Part shown: positions 22,301 through 32,590 of the stretch, piece after piece
Position numbering within the stretch: position 1 is the stretch's first letter
How the letters are laid out: each line of letters begins with the position of its first letter
Source of the DNA: Lenisia limosa
Taxonomy: Eukaryota; Breviatea
Assembly (NCBI GenBank): GCA_001655205.1
Contig: LPNZ01003397.1
Span: forward strand, 1-36,025
Length of the DNA: 36,025 nucleotides
Direction of reading: 5' to 3'
Notes under the pieces: model-generated
The model's input: only the letters and a program-made list of their open reading frames with translations
Database searches by the model: none
Told to the model about the DNA's origin: nothing
Program-made: the position numbers and the translations under genes

Positions 22301-23446
22301 TGTAAGTGCTGAGATTGTTACTAACCTTTTGTTGTGATATGTTTGGCACCATCTTGTTGAACCAAGAACTGGGTATGATCGCAGGCAGTCTTGTGCACTT
22401 CCCAAGCCTGAATATTAGTAGAGTATTAATGGTACGCTACCTTGATGTCATCTTTTTCGTGTGACGACTTAGCATCAAGAATCATAGCAACCGCCAGGGA
22501 TGGCTAAAAGGTTAACCGTGCTATTTCTTCTCATGGGCAGATAATCAACGGGATTATTGAATAATAATGCAAAGGACAGAAACAAAACAGGGAATGGAAT
22601 CGCATCAGCCTACAAACATATACTGTATTATATATACTATATATCATATCACATATATTGTAGTGCGATATCTTCCTGTATTATGTATGATTATAATATG
22701 ATGAAAAAGTACAATAGCTACATAAAAATGAGTTAATATATAATATAACATATGATGATATATCATATACTAAAAATATTTGAAAAATTCAATATCTTCA
22801 ATGAAAGAGTATTATTTATTACATGCAAAGAATGAGACTGCCCCACAGTACTATCCTAAATAGCCCTCTCACATCCATGCTGTCAGTCTGAATAGCAACT
22901 GGCTTTGTGGGGTCCGAGGAACAGGAGAAACAGCGGACTTCCGTGGTGAATTCATATTCCTTCTCTCCCATTGAAGCTCCTGGGAAGATGGAGGAGATTT
23001 AAACAGATTTAACTACAACAGAAGGAATCCACTCCACATACCTCCTTCTCCACCAATAGCAACCCGAGTAAGCTTTTTTGGGGGCTCCCCCTTGAAGGTA
23101 AGCCAAAAACACAAAAGATTGACCAACTTCAATAACCTGGCGTTTAAGATTAACAACGAGAGGATGGCTGTGTTGCTGGGCATGTTGTGCAGCATGGTTA
23201 TTATAACCATCTTGAAGATAAAATCAAATTAACAGATCTCATGGTTTTGTTTCACCTCGCCCACCAGAACACCCTGCATTGAAGCAAGTCAAGCAGATAT
23301 TAACCCCTTCAGCATGGTCCTGAAAGATAAGACCAATATGCAACAAAGTGGCCGACCTGCCCGTAAAAACACTTGGTGCACTCCTCTTTGTGAACACGAG
23401 AACTGTTGTCAGGAAGTTTAATGGAGCTGACGTGGGGGCAAGCCAT
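19361..23446 (-). CDS. USP5: ubiquitin carboxyl-terminal hydrolase 5 (isopeptidase T) homologue
   Basis: About 28 exons give roughly 770 aa (human USP5 858). Order: N-terminal variant zinc finger (RVHKEECTKCFYGQ, ICLTCFNAGC); PPKKLTRVAIGGEG; ZnF-UBP (ECDKSDNLWLCMTCGSLGCG, MFDGSGGNGHAKTH, VVLKLGTITPEGTADVYCY); GLQNLGNTCYLNS with the catalytic Cys codon at 21623-21625; two UBA domains (IVSGLMAMGFGENR; MVANLIELGFAEGHC); CGHYVAH with the catalytic His, and NDQKVAASP near the end. Isopeptidase T disassembles unanchored polyubiquitin, reading the free C-terminus with ZnF-UBP. The Gln-box, normally QQDAQEFF, reads QQCAAAW here (21211-21231), which is odd. An intron at 21774-21861 is mostly a 32-bp duplication. 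It diverges from the ARM-FYVE gene. Confidence 0.94.
21779..21842. repeat. perfect 32-bp tandem duplication filling a USP5 intron
   Basis: Units 21779-21810 and 21811-21842 are identical. They occupy 64 of the 88 nt of the intron between the ZnF-UBP and Cys-box exons. One unit would leave a 56-nt intron, in line with neighbours, so the duplication looks recent. Confidence 0.9.
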
Positions 23447-23770
23447 CACGAAGTTTGGTTCACAAAAGGTATGTGTCTAGAAAAGGGAGGGATTCCTCAA
23501 AGTACAATTTTGTTGTGTGCAAAGTTTTTGTTACTATTGTGACAATATATTTGGGAAGATAAAGGCTGAAGGATGGGAAAGAGGGCTCTAAAAAGGCCCG
23601 TTACGGTGGCGTGGCGGCGATGTTAAAAAAAAAAGAAAAAAGAAGAAAGAGGAAGTCAGGAGGAATTGAGTGTGTGTGTGTGTTGTTTTAGATTATTACA
23701 ACCTGTGTGTTATTATTAAATACAAAAGAAAGAACTGAAGTGAAATAGAAAATTTAGTGAAAAAAATACA
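23447..23770. promoter_or_regulatory. divergent intergenic region, USP5/ARM-FYVE
   Basis: 324 bp lie between opposite start codons. The region contains an A/G-rich tract near 23625-23655 and a short (GT)n run near 23670-23685. No core promoter motif is recognised; role is by position. Confidence 0.4.
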
Positions 23771-26189
23771 ATGGAAGGTTAGTGCTTTAGTTGGCAATTC
23801 AGATTTCAATATTAATATAAATGATGATATCGCCTCTTAATATTCGCAGCCATTGCCCGCTTGGTCGACGATATCCAGCTCTCCAAAGACAACGACAAAA
23901 TCAAAGCTTATTTGGAGGAAAGTGTTGCTTTAATGAAAGCCAAAGGTGCTCTCTTTCTTTTTCAGCTTTGTGACTCTTCACCATATTGATTAACTCCTCT
24001 CTAGAAGAAACACTTGACTATTTTGTGAGATCTGGAGGATGTGAGGCTTGTATCAAGCTTCTTGAAGACCCCAGTTCAATTTCCCCCGAAATTGGTTATG
24101 TTGCCTTGCTTGCCATGCATCTTCTTACCTTTGGAGGTGAGCAAGGGAAATGTAGTTTGGTGTCTAGAATGGGATACAAGGAATGTTCCTGGCTTTTGTT
24201 TATATGTGTAGAGGAGTTTCGTCACCGAATGATCCAGTCCAATGCCGTCCCAATTATCCTGAAGGCTATGCGGGCCTGGTTGAAGCATGAAGAAACTCTT
24301 CTTGAAGCTGCCCAGGTGAGAGAAGGCATTTGCGTATCATCGAAAGGCTGTCGGGGAAGGCATCGCTCTGATACTAGTATTATATATCTTGGGCTGGTGT
24401 CACTACTACTTTTTTTTTTTTATAAGAAAGGATCTGCGCCAGAAGAAACAAAATCTTTGTGCGGGTATGTGTCAACTTTCATTCAAAATCGATATATATG
24501 ATATATATTTTTATTATTATTATTATTACCATTATAGAGCAAAAGGGTTGGGTCTCTTGATCACTTCCTCTTTTGAACACTTTCACTTGATAAAAACTGT
24601 AGCTTTGCTGAAGAGAGTATCTGTTGTGTTCAACCCCATTGCAGCTGTTTCATGACGAACACAACAGATACTCTCTTCAGAGACTGCCTCTCAAAAGCGC
24701 ATTCTTCCGATAACAAAGTGCCAAGAACTAAAAACATTCACATAACCTTAAAATCCCATCCCTATAATATTTGTAGCTACCTACCATAGGGATATGTGTG
24801 AGTAGTTCCATTTCGTGAGGTTTTTTTTCCAACTCTCAAGGTTCTTGCCAACCTTGGACACCTCGGGGGCACGTGGGTGCCTGATGAAGGTCAAAACGCC
24901 TGCAAGAACTGTGCACGCAAATTCAGGTTTGCTTTGTTTTGGAAAAGCCTTCACTGCATAGGATGTTTATGAGGCCAAAGCATCACTGTAGACACTGCGG
25001 GTAAGGGGGTGGTTTGGAATAGCATTCAGTAATAGACCTTTTATTTTCCAGATACGTGGTGTGTGGTGAATGTTCCGACAACTCAGCCCTCGTCCCAATT
25101 ATGGGCTTCACTGGTGAGCTTGGATGCCACAATAATATGACCAGTATTTCATATAATATCATATGATATCATATATTATACAATATGGCAATGATACATA
25201 GTGTTATATAGTACATAGTAAATATCGATTATATTTGATATGCATATCTTATGGCGCGTCTACTAAGCAGCCTCACTGGCCTCCTAGACTTGGGGATCTC
25301 AACACCTGAGACCTTGTCGAGCCACATATAATCTGTTCTTCTTTGAAGACGTTATCAATATTCACGATATTATTATTCCATAAAGCCTTTGATGTCTGCA
25401 ATTCTAACTCTCTGACACCTCCTGAATCTGTGGCATAAGACGGATTTAGGAGGGCCTACCTTTGGTAATCTGCTGAGGCTTTTGTCCTTATTCATGAATC
25501 TAACAGAGTTGTAAGGCAAACGATTGGATGAATTAATATTTCATAAACATGTTGGTATGGACGGCTTCGGCCAGAACCTAATTTTTTTTATTTATCACTG
25601 CTATATAATGGATATAATATACTATAAATTTTCGAAAATAAAGGTGTTAAAATATTTCTGGAGACCATATCTAGACCTTTTTTTCAAAATGACGGAAAAT
25701 GGCTTCTATTTTGCGTAATACCTCTCATGTTAAAAACTGGACCAATATGGTCCTGTGGTCCATAAAAGGATAGCTATGATATGATATGATCTGATATGTA
25801 GAATATTCAATTGTGACGTGTCATAACCTCCCAGATACCCCAGTTCGGCTTTGCCTCAACTGCTATCCAATTGTTCTCAAAGTCAACAAGGTCTGGGGTT
25901 TCTCAGTATCCACAGTGCATGTTAGAAATATTTCATTTAATATTTGGTCGATGTGTTTTATTATTTCAGGTACATAAATGTTTATCTTTTATAATAACAG
26001 CCATTACATTTTCAGGTTTATGCCAAGTCGCAAAAGGTGCAAGAACCTGAGCAATCAGCCCCCCAGGTATGTAATTACACACTCCCACAATGTCATTGTC
26101 TTTTTGGTATATTTGTGACATTTCGGTTTCAGCGATGAATTCTCTAGGGCTCAGAAATTACAGAGGCAGCAGCCCCTGAAGCCATGTAG
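23771..26189 (+). CDS. compact ARM-repeat plus FYVE zinc-finger protein
   Basis: Ten exons (23771-23777, 23850-23945, 24005-24136, 24212-24315, 24841-24926, 24962-25000, 25052-25113, 25835-25890, 26016-26066, 26148-26189) total 675 nt, 224 aa. Residues about 1-120 are armadillo-like helices (YFVRSGGCEACIKLLED, YVALLAMHLLTFG, MIQSNAVPIILKAMRAWL, EAAQVLANLGHLGG). A complete FYVE domain follows: WVPDEGQNACKNC, RPKHHCRHCGYVVCGEC, VRLCLNCY, with the WxxD, RxHHCR and RxC elements and four Cys pairs. The tail is short and Glu/Ala-rich, ending EAAAPEAM. FYVE domains bind PI3P on endosomes; the ARM part probably binds a protein partner (inference). I recall no animal gene of this size and order. The first coding exon is only 7 nt. 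Intron 24316-24840 carries a hairpin. Confidence 0.88.
24608..24680. ncRNA. candidate intronic hairpin RNA (24-bp perfect stem)
   Basis: Arms 24608-24631 and 24657-24680 are exact reverse complements over 24 nt, separated by a 25-nt loop. Pairing stops at both ends of the arms. The structure sits inside intron 24316-24840 of the ARM-FYVE gene. Size and shape resemble a pre-miRNA or a siRNA-producing hairpin. An inserted inverted repeat is the alternative, although no target-site duplication is visible. No expression evidence is available. Confidence 0.5.
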
Positions 26190-26283
26190 TCACTAATTAA
26201 GTTTACTGACGATGGATTGTGTTTATCTTATCAATGCTGACAAGCAATATTAGTCAATAGTATCACTTCAATAATAATAACAA

Positions 26284-28772
26284 TTAAAATAATTGTGACA
26301 TAGGAATCACATAGGCGCCTTCACTTTCGCCACCTGGGTAGTTAATTTGTATTGTCTGAAAAATAATCCCTGGCATACTTGTGGGAACTGCAGAGTAACT
26401 TGTGTCAAATATCGTGTTCTGAATTGTGAGATGTATGAGGGAAAAAAGCCTCACTTTTTGGTTGAGAGGGTACTCGGAGTTGGCGTGTAAGTCAGCAATC
26501 TCCTCATCAGTGAATGTAGCGGAGTTGAAAATTCTCAGCTGCGGGGTAAAAACAAGGGGGGCTTTGTGTTTTTGTAATGCGCAAGATTTCATTTAATGAC
26601 AGATGATATGTGTTGCAATTAATATGCCAAACATACGTCAACACCAATAATACTTTTGCACACGTGAAAGACAAAAAAAGCAGTTGAAAGAGAGGTTAGT
26701 GATTAGCTCACATATTGCACAAATGTTCCAACGTTGATATTATTGGACGCCCCGTGGTAGGTCAAAGCACTTTGGGCCTGGAAACCACCAATAACAGCCA
26801 CCTGGAAGATTAAATTCGATGCTACAAGTGGCAAAGATACCCACACTTGGACTTGGGACGGTGGCGACATTCTCCATTGCCAATGTGTCATCAAACTCAC
26901 CACCGTTGACAACAAAGCGTAGATTCCCGGCGTCCACGCGGAGTAGAATATGGTACCATCCAGCTGGATAGGTGAGATCCGTAATATGTACCAAAATGAG
27001 AGAGATATGCTATGTACTATGTACTGTATGTATACATAGCCTCATGTATATTTGCAGAGAGAAAAACCATATTATATGTAGTAGTATTAATATATATGAT
27101 ATTACATGTTAAAGTTGGTCATTATTTCCCTCCATCCCTTCCTACTATTTAAAATGAATGAATATCAAGCCTCTGGACACCATTTTAACCCCCATATTTG
27201 TTGTTCTGCAAACCTGATGACGTCATTGCGAAGTTGAGTCCACGATCTCCACCCCACAAATGCAGCTCCGCAGAAGACAGCTAATTATACTTATCACATC
27301 AAATCAACAGTGATAGAACATTTTGAGTTTCTTTCCCAACTAACAAATCTGAATCCGAAGCCCCATTGTGAAGGCAACCCGGCAACTGAGAAAATGGTAG
27401 AGTCAATCGGTGCGCTTGGTAGGTACACCCGAGCTTCAATCACAAATTGGGCACTACATAATGATGATCATCTTTAGAAAAAGCTTCAATATATTGTATT
27501 CCGCACAAATCCCCATCCACCTGTTCAGGTAGAGAGGGGATAAAGTGTAAGCAGTATTTCCAACAATGTAAAGACCATAAATATCTTTTTTTGTCCAGTG
27601 AATGATCTCCTTACTGCACATTGAAGCATGGCAAATCTGTGATTGTCATTAAAAAGTGTGCCCCAACTTTTGCGGAAAGAAAACTGTCGGACGGGAGGTT
27701 TCCAAGAACAACCTTCATACTAGTTGCCTCACCTGGGCAACTGAGTGCAATCTGACGTATTCAACAATCCCAAAGACAAGGGAAATGAGAAAACAACAAT
27801 TGATATTTTGTGACGAAAAGACCCCCCTCCCAAACTGGCGTTGATGGTGTGGTTCTTGATGGTTGAGTCCATACCAAAGCGATGCTAAAAGATTGAGGGG
27901 CTACAAAGAAACACAGAGGAGTGTTTCTCCATTAAAGCTCAATTGTTATAGGTGTTCAAATAACCCACCTGGACAACAGCACCTTCAACCGAAAAAGACG
28001 GGTGAATGCTGAATGAGCACTCAGAAGACGTGGATGACCCAGCCGTCAGACCTGCAGTCATATGACTTGTGTGACTCTTTTCTACGTAAAAGATCTGAGT
28101 AATCTTCATATAGCTATAATATGATATAATATACTCGATCTGATATGGTACTATACGGATATAAAAGCAATTGTTACAATACCTCCCCATCGCTTCAGCC
28201 TTACCCAGGTCTTACCTCCCCATCGCTTTAGCCTTACCCATGTCTTACCTCCAAGGCTGGCAATCTAAACAGTAAGATGAGCAAATACTATAATATCACA
28301 CAAGATAATGTATAAAATCGAGTAAAAGGAAGAAAAATATTTTATAATTTATACTATAAGTTTAGCTGCTTCATGTCAACCATCCCACCTCATCACTGAT
28401 TGATTTTGTGCCTAAACAAGGTGAAGACCAAAAGTTAATGATCATATTATCAATATGAGAAGCACACAAAAAGCAGGGAAGCAGTACTGCAAGGATACTG
28501 CTAATTCAAATTCAATTCTATATAACAAAACCACACAAACAAACCTATAATAACATCTCCTGCATGGATTTTTTGGAGAGTGTGGAGGGAACCATCTCTG
28601 TCAGATGAATGGAAGTAGCGAGGTAAGAATAGGTGGAGGTGAGGCAGACTAAGGCGGAGGCAAGCAAATGCAAAGGCCAACCCACATACTGTTGATATTC
28701 AAATCCATAACAAGCAGAGAGACTCAGTAAGAGCAGTAAAAGGCCAATGGTGCTCTTCACCATCATCTTCAA
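26284..28772 (-). CDS. secreted laminin-G/concanavalin-A-like protein
   Basis: The N-terminus MKMMVKSTIGLLLLLLSLSA ending in CYG is a clear signal peptide. Exons then give DGSLHTLQKIHAGDVIIG, TKSISDE, a Ser/Thr-rich part (AGLTAGSSTSSECSFS) and a LamG-like jelly roll: FVIEARVYLPSAPIDSTIF, ELHLWGGDRGLNFAM, YPAGWYHILLRVDAGNLRFV, VNGGEF, VAVIGGFQAQSAL, LRIFNSATFTDEEIADLH. The WYHxxxRVDxxxxxxxVNG and final RIFNxxxTDEEI patterns are typical of ConA-like folds. It ends GAYVIPMSQLF with TAA at 26286-26284. Total is roughly 400 aa. Ligand unknown; glycan or matrix binding is inferred from the fold. Two donors in a 33-bp duplication may give two isoforms. It lies 331 bp from the next secreted-protein gene on the same strand. 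Confidence 0.75.
28181..28246. repeat. 33-bp tandem duplication carrying a splice donor
   Basis: Units 28181-28213 and 28214-28246 differ at two positions. On the minus (coding) strand each contains TGG followed by GTAAGG, a phase-0 donor for the next exon. The whole array is open in frame, and the extra unit would add 11 residues (VRLKRWGGKTW). Confidence 0.8.
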
Positions 28773-29102
28773 CCTGCCACCTTTACCTTTGTCAATTTGG
28801 CCACAATCTCACGCACTTTGCTGGCTAGTTGGCTAAATTTACTCCCCAATTGCACTCAAATAATTGCGCCATAAACAAACAATTGCAATAAAAAAATTCT
28901 GTTTCCACTGTTTCTGTTATCACAGGGGAAGACCCCCTAGATTTTTGGTTGGACCGGGAGGTAACGTGGAGGTAAATTGTCTTACTCCCATTAGTTAGAT
29001 TTTAACATTTTCATGTACCTTCGACATAAATTTTTCATTAAAATTTTATACAGATTTCAAGAGTACAACAAAACATGGCATAACGTAGACATGACATTAT
29101 TT
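28773..29102. other. intergenic between two tandem minus-strand genes
   Basis: AT-rich with no exon supported. It must hold the promoter of the ConA-like gene and the 3' UTR start of the RCC1-like gene. No exact AATAAA was noticed just after the RCC1-like stop. Confidence 0.4.
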
Positions 29103-32075
29103 TTAGACGAGAGCGAAGGTTCGGTCATTTGTGAACGCAACCTTGTCAACGGATGTGCCTGAAAGGTTAAGAGGACTATAGGACTCAGGTATTTCATTAG
29201 AGAGGCAGAGACATACTGTCAGGAGGGGTCAACATCGTAAATTCATCGTTGAACGGGTTAGTTGGTACACAGTTGTCGATGAGTGCTTTGTTACTCACAA
29301 CCTTGACGGGACAAGTTCCTGTGGGATGAACTTTGTGAGAATTATTCAGTGTTAGCCCTATCGAAATATCAGTGATGAACGAAGTGACAGTCCCAACTGA
29401 CCAGAATAATAGGCAAGGCCAAAGCCTCCATAATCCATAGCTGAGATCTTATTTGGTATGCAACCAAAGATGTCGGTAATGTCGAGAGGAGAGCCCTAAG
29501 GCGTCATTTGGTGTTACCAGTTGTATCAGCTTACTTGATCTTCAGTAATGGTGGGAATGCCAATAGACTTGAAGTAGCCACAAACATACACCTTGATATC
29601 ACCTAAAGTTAATGAGCCAACAAAACAATGGCGTGGAGCAAACCTGCTGTGGACTGGGTGATAAATCCACAATTAATATCAGAGCAATCGCTGGCAACGA
29701 TGGGGTCAGGAAGAGCCACTTCAGTCCAAGATGGATTGTGATTGGTGCTAGAGCACATCTGCTTCCAATTACTATAACCCCGATAGAAAGCCCGCCCGGT
29801 TTCTGCAGAGTAAAAGCGGGACATGTGTTGTGTAGAGAGCAGAGAAATGACAACATACTCGTGATTGCACCCATGGTATAGTACGTGCCGATGGCAAAAA
29901 CCGCCTCCTGTCCATCCGGAAGTGTGGAGGCTGCCCCGGCCTTTAATTATTAGTACTGTCAACTATGTTTTATTAGCCATGCATACCACAGCAGTTGTAA
30001 CAGAGCCTTGAGTTCCTGTTGACGATATTCCACCGGAGAAGATCACGCCATTTTCTGAAAATGAGCCTTGGATCCAAAGGAAATACAAGAAAGTCACCCA
30101 ATTACCATAAACAGCAGCTGTTCCATGAGTCATTGTACGATGAGCAATAACAAGTCCATTTTCAGGAGCGCCAGTGATCTAAGAGATCAACTTTGCGTCA
30201 ATAACTCTCACCGCAGTTGGAATAGAAACATCACTGTTACTTGTTCCATGAAGGAGGGCGTAATAGTCTCCACGCCCCCATGTGTACAACACTCCATCAG
30301 CTACACTGTGAATTACAATTGAACTTATATACATACATATAACACTCAATACGAGTGCAGCGGCCTACTGGTTAAAGCCGACATTTGGTAGTGCCCTGCA
30401 CTGACCGATACAAACTTCGAGGAATGTGTCAAGAGCTACATATATGTATGATAAGTTGGCGATCGGAAGCGTTTCATACCTGAGGGGAGTAACCAGTGAG
30501 GCCTGCCATGAGACCGTAGTCGTTCTGTCCCCACAAGTAGAGGTTTCCATCTGAAGAGTAATGGAATGAGGTTAACATTTTTCACATCTGAAGTACATGT
30601 ACCCCGAAGGTAATACCGGCCCAACGTAGTATATGATAATCTCCACTTCCTGATAACATACCAGAAATGGCAATGGACGTTTTGAAGGCCGTGGCGACGT
30701 CAGTGTATTGGCCAGCCACCTCAAAAAGTGTACCAGTGTTATACGCCGTTGTGTCACCAGTGCCAAGTGCACCCATTGTGTTCTTTCCACATCCAACCAA
30801 GGACCCGGGTGCTGGACAATTACTACCATTATATACAGTGTATACTATATGATATGTATTATGTGTTCTACAATGTATATTAAAGCAGGATGGTAATTCA
30901 GAAAACTGGCTCGGATTTTCGTTCAATTTTCTCTAAGATTGGCGCATATTGAACGTGATTTACTCCAAAACTTGGAGTATTTCAAACTGAAGTAACGGGT
31001 AGTTATTAGCAAAAAGTAATTCGTTTCAAACAAGGCGTCTTAGAACAATTTTCGAGCAGCATCCGTGACAATTTTCCTGATTACCACCCTGCTTTAAACT
31101 ATATCATATCCTAATTCATGAAGGACACTATGATGATTTCAAGTAGAGCCTTTTGGCTCCAAAAAGACTGAATCCTCGATAAATCCTCAATAAATATCGA
31201 TATTTTTTTTATCTTTTGGAACGAGTTTTGGAACGGGAGTGAAGCTCTAATTTCAATAATCTATCCTAATATACTATATGTAAATCTGATATTCATCATA
31301 GAAAGTAGAAATAAAAAGGTTACCAGGCCGAGGCCGTCCGCATCAACACGATAATTTGATATGATAGGTATCATCCAACATACTAACGACGTGTTCTGAA
31401 CAAGTGGGGATGGCCGTCCATCCGGTACCAAGCGTGCAGCTGAATGTCGCATCACCAATGAGGTCGTCTAACTACTTTGTCAATCATTCGATATTGTCTC
31501 AAACTGATAACTAAAGTAGCCTATCTTTCAACGAAGATATTGACCTACCGCATTACACGTAAGTGTGCAAGTCCGTGTTGAGTTTGAGAACCACTTGCAG
31601 TCAAGGTTGTAGTTGCGAGAAGTCCTAACAGGGTCGATGTAGCAGATGACGTCTATAAAGTGATAGCAAGGCCAACGTAATTTCAATAACAATCCCTCGT
31701 ACTGCTGACTGATATGGCCTCGTCAAGGTCCATCTAAACCATTAAATCATAAAATGCCGAGATAGGGAGATGGTTTCCGATACCGGACCAACATTGCGCA
31801 CATCTGGACACCTTCCCAAAAACAAATACTACCATTATTCCAATTACTCAACAAACAAACAAATATTTTGGTCACATTTGGTTACATTAATAACGCTATT
31901 GCAATAGATGGTCTGTCACAGAATTTTAGCTTCCTCTAACCTTTCGAATTGGGTGGTCTGGCTGGGATGGTTGCGCTACTGATAATGTCACTTTTTCATC
32001 TTTGTCCATTACTACAATTGCTCCGTAGCAACAGTGAAACAGGAGCACAAGCAATAAAAGCCCAGAAATAGGCAT
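29103..32075 (-). CDS. secreted sushi-like/RCC1-like repeat protein
   Basis: MPISGLLLLVLLFHCCYGA is a signal peptide (start chosen at 32075; an upstream in-frame ATG at 32153 would bury it). Then come a Cys-rich segment (VICYIDPVRTSRNYNLDCKW, RTCTLTC) and a sushi-like end (IGDATFSCTLGTGWTAIPTC). From about 30830 to 29300, RCC1-type propeller blades follow: SLVGCGKNTMGALGTGDTT, DGNLYLWGQNDYGLMAG, ADGVLYTWGRGDYYALLHG, NGVIFSGGISSTGTQ, KVYVCGYFKSIG, GGFGLAYYSG. It ends NDRTFALV with TAA at 29105-29103. Total is about 470 aa. RCC1 blades are usually intracellular in eukaryotes, so secretion is unusual. Joins near 30320-30480 and 30810 are not fully in phase, so one short exon may be missing. Function unknown. 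Confidence 0.7.
30880..31097. mobile_element. 218-bp MITE-like element with TTAA ends
   Basis: The ends TTAAAGCAGGATGGTAATTC and, reversed, TTAAAGCAGGGTGGTAATCA form terminal inverted repeats similar over about 35 bp. TTAA lies at both outer edges (30880-30883 and 31094-31097), as a piggyBac-type target duplication would give. There is no coding capacity. It sits in the long intron between the sushi-like and first RCC1 exons. Confidence 0.6.
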
Positions 32076-32590
32076 TCTTCCGATCGGTCGGGGAATTGAG
32101 TTGGTGTGTGTAGTGTGTATGTCAAAGTGTTGTTGTTGTTGCACTGTTGTCACACTGTTATGTTGTTGTGTTCAAGGGTTCAAGGTGGCAAAACTTAACT
32201 TTGAACTTTAATGCATCAATAATCTGGGGGGTATATTCACCCTAGAAACAGAAAAGTCTCCGATTTTGCACCCCTTCATAAGTAGACCCCCACCCCCTTC
32301 ATATAGACCNNNNNNNNNNNNNNNNNNNNNNNNNNNNNNNNNNNNNNNNNNNNNNNNNNNNNNNNNNNNNNNNNNNNGGGCCTGAGGTAAAATTACAGAG
32401 CAGGCACGGACACCCATCTGACGCCATCTTCCCGGGGCGCCCCGGGTCTCATAAGGAAAGGACTAATTTTTCCGAGAATATACCCGCCGGCGTCCAGGGA
32501 AACGCCATCGAACTTTTTTCATATATTCATATATTTCATACTATCTATGTCTCAGGTTTTGGAATTTGGGGCGCTTTCCCCCCCAGCAAA
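32076..32590. other. intergenic with a gap and a GC palindrome
   Basis: This holds presumed promoter of the minus-strand RCC1-like gene, an N gap at 32310-32377, and a 16-bp perfect GC palindrome CCCGGGGCGCCCCGGG at 32431-32446. No exon supported. Confidence 0.45.

Noticed and set aside
24652-24718. Extra coding exon after an acceptor in the ARM-FYVE gene (reading LFHDEHNRYSLQ)
   Set aside because: It has no usable donor, ends in a stop, and includes the right arm of the hairpin. Skipping it gives a phase-0 join into VLANLG, which continues the ARM repeat.
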